Shown here one piece after another: positions 22,336 to 25,841 of a stretch of 25,841 nucleotides of DNA (positions within the stretch are counted from its first letter, which is position 1; the number at the start of each line of letters is the position of its first letter). A program made the position numbers and the translations under genes. The notes under the pieces were generated by a model. That model saw only the letters and a program-made list of their open reading frames with translations, did no database searches and had not been told where the DNA came from. Source of the stretch: Candidatus Segatella violae (GTDB lineage Bacteria; Bacteroidota; Bacteroidia; Bacteroidales; Bacteroidaceae); assembly GCA_002440225.1 (NCBI GenBank), contig DJSH01000031.1, forward strand, positions 1-25,841. Reading direction: 5' to 3'.

Positions 22336-22496
22336 ACTCTCGAAATTTGGCGATTAACAGATGTTTTTCCTCACATAGAATAAGTGAACGCCTGCGCTAT
22401 AGCGTGGGCGGAACTTATCTGTGAGGAATGGGCCACGCCAAATGCCCGAGAGTTAGATAAGTGAAGCCTGCGCTTTTTTTGTATCTAGCTCTCGGG
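22336..22496 (+). other. Nested, mutually exclusive hairpin element
   Basis: Hairpin A, 22367-22428: TTCCTCACA/TGTGAGGAA outside, ATAAGT/ACTTAT inside, CGCC/GGCG, and the palindrome CGCTATAGCG at the tip. Around it, ACTCTCG and AATTTGGCG (22336-22352) pair with CGCCAAAT and CGAGAGT (22436-22453). That right arm can instead pair downstream: CCCGAGAGTTAGATA (22445-22459) with TATCTAGCTCTCGGG (22482-22496), one wobble in 15. The block AAGTGAA-GCCTGCGCT occurs in both loops. So three related arms (right, inverted, right) give two competing folds. It may be a miniature palindromic element or an attenuator-like RNA. Confidence 0.75.
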
Positions 22497-22589
22497 TATT
22501 TTGGTATTTATTTGGTTCATTCCTTGAATATAGTTCTACGTTCTTATCTCTATAGCGACGATGAATACATTTCATTCTTTTATGCCCAT

Positions 22590-22612
22590 CAATACATTGC
22601 ATAGATGTATTG
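22590..22612. promoter_or_regulatory. 8-bp inverted repeat upstream of the methyltransferase
   Basis: CAATACAT and ATGTATTG flank a 7-base centre, 130 bp before the N6 methyltransferase start. It could bind a dimeric regulator, though no controller gene is visible in the window. Confidence 0.4.
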
Positions 22613-22742
22613 TATGCTTTGCGTATCTAGGTGTCTTTTGGATATTCTGGATGTTCCCCAGTGTTCTATATGTGGGGGAAGACTTCGTCTCTATACTTTT
22701 ATAAGCTAATATGTCTATTAGTTCTTCTGTTCAGGTATAGAG

Positions 22743-24614
22743 ATGAAGGATACTGTTATATATAGAGCGTATTCTAAGTTTGTGGATACTCTGAGTTTAG
22801 GCAATGTAGCGGATGAACGTCGCTATGTTGTTTGCATCGCTAATGCCGTAATCTATTCGTCTTTGATGTGCAATACAAAGGATAAATTACGTATTGATAA
22901 GGTTTATGAATATGCAAAAGAACTAGCGTCTTTTTTAGGTTTGAGTCTTTCTTTTCTTTATCAAAAGTATTCTTCTTGTAATCAAGAACTACTTGCTTTT
23001 GTGGAATTGGTTGGAAAGTGGAACTTGAACAGAAATAATGCTGATAAAATTCTCTGTATCCTTTTTGAAAAGTATATAAATAAAAAGGAAACAGGAGCGT
23101 ACTATACTGATAATCAAACAACAAGGTATATAGCAAAAAAGGCAATTTTTACCTATTTGTTGGATAATGTTTCCAATCAGGTTGATTTTCTTTTTTTGTT
23201 AAATAGTTCATCTGTGCAGCTTGACTCTCTTTCTTTGAAAGAGAAAAAGCTGTTTTTGGATAAGTTGCGTAATATAACGATTTTGGACCCTACTTGTGGA
23301 ACAGGTGCTTTCTTGTTTGGAGCGCTAGAGGAACTACTTAATATTTATGCGACTTTAGGTGAATGTATAGATGCAAATCTTATAGCAAAGGTTTTTAGTC
23401 GTAATTTATATGGAGTAGATATAGATGCTGAGGCTATAGATGTTCTGAAGTTTAGAATATTTCTTTATGGTAAGTATCATTGGAAGATGGATTCATTGTC
23501 GACTAATAACTTTAAGGTTGGTAATACTTTGGATTCTGATAGTTTCAATTGGCAGACTACTTATAATAATATCTTTTTAGAAAGTAAAGGATTTGATGTG
23601 ATAATAGGTAATCCTCCTTATGTGGAATATGCAAAAATGAATCTGCGTTATGTTAAGAAAATAGCATTCGATACTTATTCTTGTGGAAACTTGTATTGCT
23701 ATGTTACAGAGAGAGTTGTAAAGGAACTAGCTCATGAGAATTCTGCTATTGGTTTCGTTTTGCCTATTTCTATTGTGGCAACTAAGAGGATGGAACCTTT
23801 AAGAGAGTTGTTGTATTCGTATGCTAGTGATATGGCATTCTCTAATTTTTCAGATAGACCTGCTTGTTTGTTCAATGGAGTTCATCAGAAATTGTCTATA
23901 ATGTTTGCTAAAATGAAAAGTTCGAAAGAGTATGAGCGATGTAGAGTATATTCGTCACAATATTATCATTGGACAAAAGATAAACAGAATGCTTTATTGC
24001 AGACGGTTGTTTATCACGAATGCTTTGCACGTTCATTATGGGGCATAGAGAAAACATCTTCATTGTTACAATCGACAATTTTGAAAAGAGTGAGTTCTGG
24101 AGGCAGACCCTCCTTATTGCAGAATGTATCTTGTCGACCGACTCCCTATTGTGTATGGCTCAATATGCGAATGGCCTTTTGGGGCAAATCTTTTGTTCAT
24201 TCAATGGAGTCTAAAGAGTATAAGAAGTTTTATTTAAATTCAGAACAGGATGCCAAGGTCTTTTCTACGATTTTAAATTCTTCTTTGTTCTTCTTTGTGT
24301 GGGAATGTATTTCAGACTGTTGGCACATAACTTCCAAGGAATTGGAATTCATAAGAATTGACTTGGATGAAATGCCTGACGACTTGAAAAAACGAATATC
24401 CAAGGCTTATGCTATGTTTGAGTCAGCATTGGAAAGGTCGAAAGTCTTTATAGGCTCAGTTCAAACAAATTATATTTATCAACATAAACTGCATAAACAA
24501 TTGCTTGATAAGATTGATGATTTGTTGTCGATAGCATTTGGCTTGACAAAAGAAGAAACTGAATTTGTGAAGAGATATCAAGAAAACTATAGACTAAATA
24601 CAGAGAAAAAATGA
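22743..24614 (+). CDS. N6-adenine DNA methyltransferase (Eco57I/TaqI-like)
   Basis: A 623-aa class I SAM methyltransferase. The SAM-binding motif I is DPTCGTGAF at 182-190 and the catalytic motif IV is NPPY at 290-293; motif I before IV, followed by a long C-terminal target-recognition part (about 400-620), is the gamma-class order of N6-adenine enzymes in type II restriction-modification systems. KKETGAYYTDNQTTRYI (about 114-130) is the usual lead-in motif of Eco57I-like proteins. The first 110 residues are helical; I see no PD-ExK nuclease motif, and the length is short for a type IIG fused enzyme, so the nuclease may be elsewhere or missing. The gene is AT-rich compared with the rest of the window, suggesting acquisition. 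Its stop overlaps the C5 methyltransferase start as ATGA at 24611-24614. Intact as read. Confidence 0.88.
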   Translation: MKDTVIYRAYSKFVDTLSLGNVADERRYVVCIANAVIYSSLMCNTKDKLRIDKVYEYAKELASFLGLSLSFLYQKYSSCNQELLAFVELVGKWNLNRNNADKILCILFEKYINKKETGAYYTDNQTTRYIAKKAIFTYLLDNVSNQVDFLFLLNSSSVQLDSLSLKEKKLFLDKLRNITILDPTCGTGAFLFGALEELLNIYATLGECIDANLIAKVFSRNLYGVDIDAEAIDVLKFRIFLYGKYHWKMDSLSTNNFKVGNTLDSDSFNWQTTYNNIFLESKGFDVIIGNPPYVEYAKMNLRYVKKIAFDTYSCGNLYCYVTERVVKELAHENSAIGFVLPISIVATKRMEPLRELLYSYASDMAFSNFSDRPACLFNGVHQKLSIMFAKMKSSKEYERCRVYSSQYYHWTKDKQNALLQTVVYHECFARSLWGIEKTSSLLQSTILKRVSSGGRPSLLQNVSCRPTPYCVWLNMRMAFWGKSFVHSMESKEYKKFYLNSEQDAKVFSTILNSSLFFFVWECISDCWHITSKELEFIRIDLDEMPDDLKKRISKAYAMFESALERSKVFIGSVQTNYIYQHKLHKQLLDKIDDLLSIAFGLTKEETEFVKRYQENYRLNTEKK

Positions 24615-25711
24615 ATATTGTAGATATATTTGCTGGTGTTGGTGGATTGTCATTAGGTTTTGAAATGGCAAGCGAGAATAATCATGTTATTCTTGCGAAT
24701 GAACTTGTGCCAGAAATTGCGGAGTCGTATAAGAAGAATCATCCATATACGATAATGGCTAATATGGATGTAAAAGACTTTGTTAGTTATTTGGATTCTT
24801 TGAAACAAGGAAAGGCTATATTTGGAACACAGAATGAAAATATAAAACTACTAGCTAAGTTATAGCATGTTGATGTTGTAATTGGCAGTCCTCCGTGTCA
24901 AGGATTCTCAATGGCTGGCGGAAGAATAAGAAAGGCTAATGCATTTATGGAAGATCCTAGAAATGAACTATTCAATTATTATTTCAATGTGATTCAGAAA
25001 TTGGAGCCTGATTATTTTGTATTTGAAAATGTAGCTGGCATATTGAGTAGCAAAAAGGGCGCAATTATTGAGACAATCAAAGAGATATTCCATAATGATA
25101 AAAACTTTAAGCATGGGGGGTATCATTTATCCATAAACTTGATTAATGCCAATGATTATGGTGTTCCTCAGGCTAGGCGTCGAGTTATAATAATTGGCTC
25201 GCATCATGAAATTGATTTCAAAGAGTTAGAGCATAATACAAGAAAAAGCCTACCCCTAGAGTTGGGGGATAGATTTAGAAAGGGTAAAACTGTCCGAGAT
25301 GCAATATTTGATGTAATGAACAGAAATGATTTGCCAAATAATACTCCTTCTGCTCATAAGGGAGTAGCAGTACAGCGAATGCATAAAATAGCGGCTAATC
25401 AAAATTGGACTTCATTAAACGAAGAGATTCATTCAGTTCATAGTGGGGCTTATGGACGTTTGGATTGGGATTTGCCTGCTACTACTATAACTACCCGTTT
25501 TGATACTCCGTCAGCGGGACGTTATATACATCCAGTTTTTGATAGAACTATAACACCACGTGAGGCGGCGAGAATTCAATCTTTCCCAGATGATTTTATC
25601 TTTTATGGTACAAAAACTTGTGTATGCAAACAGATTGGTAATGCTGTGCCTCCGAGACTTGCGGAATTTTTGGCTAGAATGATTATTTATGATAAGCAGC
25701 ATAGAAAATAG
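24611..25711 (+). pseudogene. C5-cytosine DNA methyltransferase with in-frame amber codon
   Basis: A continuous 366-codon frame broken only by TAG at codon 85 (24863-24865). Before it: motif I DIFAGVGGLSLGFE at 5-18. After it: motif IV GSPPCQGFS with catalytic Cys96, motif VI ENV at 139-141, motif VIII QARRRVIII, a short target-recognition region, motif IX REAARIQSFPDDF and motif X KQIGNAVPPRLAEF. The next ATG is at codon 101, beyond Cys96, so a restart could not give an active enzyme. One base change (AAG, CAG or GAG to TAG) would explain it. The start overlaps the N6 gene by 4 bp, so both belong to one operon. Alternatives are amber suppression or a sequencing error. Length and motif order are otherwise those of a complete enzyme. 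Confidence 0.92.
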
Positions 25712-25726
25712 TAAGGAGATATAGCT

Positions 25727-25828
25727 ATGGATATTAAAGATAAACCTAAAATCCGCAGAATAAAAAAAATGAGCAGCCTACCGAAATTTTGGTTACAAAA
25801 TACTAAGATGGTTAGGAACACCCTCTAA
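25727..25828 (+). CDS. Short frame after the methyltransferases, probably damaged
   Basis: A 33-codon frame starting MDIKDKPKIRRIKK, 15 bp after the C5 gene. It has a clear Shine-Dalgarno AAGGAG (25713-25718) 8 bp before the ATG, rare in this window. An A8 run (25762-25769) lies at codon 13; one more A would continue as NEQPTEILVTK, and one more A in the A4 run near 25796 would continue as ILRWLGTPSKSLR. This could be the broken start of a third gene of the system, perhaps a nuclease or regulator, but no family is recognisable and the window ends here. Confidence 0.35.
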   Translation: MDIKDKPKIRRIKKMSSLPKFWLQNTKMVRNTL

Positions 25829-25841
25829 ATCCTTAAGATAA

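Larger units (their letters stand above)
22084..22742. other. Non-coding 659-bp stretch before the methyltransferases
   Basis: No credible gene is seen on either strand. It holds the MNT promoter (22110-22141), a plus-strand -7 box TACCTTTG at 22182-22189 with no gene behind it, an A-rich stretch (22245-22300), the nested hairpin element 22336-22496, and an 8-bp inverted repeat at 22590-22612. From about 22500 the DNA turns clearly AT-rich, as in the methyltransferase genes, so the left boundary of acquired DNA may lie in this stretch. Confidence 0.7.

Noticed and set aside
22367..22428. Hairpin A as an invertible switch
   Set aside because: No recombinase gene is nearby and the enclosed loop has only 12 bases or so, too short to carry a promoter.
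22743..24614. N6 methyltransferase as a fused type IIG restriction enzyme
   Set aside because: No nuclease motif is visible in the first 110 residues and the length is too short for usual fused enzymes.

Overview
The window looks like a chromosomal segment of a gut Bacteroidota bacterium, most likely a Prevotellaceae member (Prevotella/Segatella type). The reasons are: near-consensus Bacteroidetes promoters (TTTG, 20 bp, TAnnTTTG), A-rich leaders with almost no Shine-Dalgarno sites, the gene order rlmN / DUF4837 lipoprotein / pdxA / sigma-54 regulator / lptE / TPR / secG, and typical families (BT4734-like + DUF3987 protein, DUF4922 fusion). The species is inferred from style, not from a marker gene.

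Layout. 1-3.6 kb: a 923-aa BT4734-like/DUF3987 protein and a small hypothetical protein, set among copies of an 85-bp, three-hairpin repeat. 3.67-11.1 kb: a long minus-strand block read from rlmN down to tRNA-His: rlmN, two tiny membrane proteins, a DUF4837 lipoprotein, pdxA, a sigma-54 activator overlapping lptE by ATGA, a TPR protein, secG and tRNA-His(GTG). 11.2-16.5 kb: divergently, a 1312-aa glycosyltransferase/DUF4922/SpoIID fusion and an AmpG-like permease, together suggesting murein turnover. 16.8-18.4 kb: a 73-aa protein converging on yjbQ, with tandem repeats across both 3' ends, and a microbial-type PARG (TIGR02452 type). 18.6-21.4 kb: a frameshifted DUF1016/PDDEXK nuclease, an outer-membrane beta-barrel protein and a BASS-family transporter. 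21.4-25.8 kb: a HEPN/MNT toxin-antitoxin pair, about 660 bp of non-coding DNA with a nested hairpin element, and a visibly AT-rich restriction-modification fragment with an N6-adenine methyltransferase overlapping a C5-cytosine methyltransferase.

Two themes stand out. First, the defence-type genes at the right are nearly all damaged: a 2-nt frameshift in the DUF1016 nuclease, an apparent loss of about 45-50 residues in the HEPN toxin, an in-frame amber codon just before the catalytic PCQ motif of the C5 methyltransferase, and a poly-A interrupted small reading frame after it. The housekeeping genes are intact. Second, short tandem duplications are unusually frequent and tend to sit at or across stop codons (pdxA, yjbQ and the 73-aa gene, the 3.05-kb gene, secG) or inside surface or linker segments (DUF4837, DUF3987 protein). 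The most novel-looking non-coding object is the hairpin element at 22336-22496, whose central arm can pair with either of two partners.
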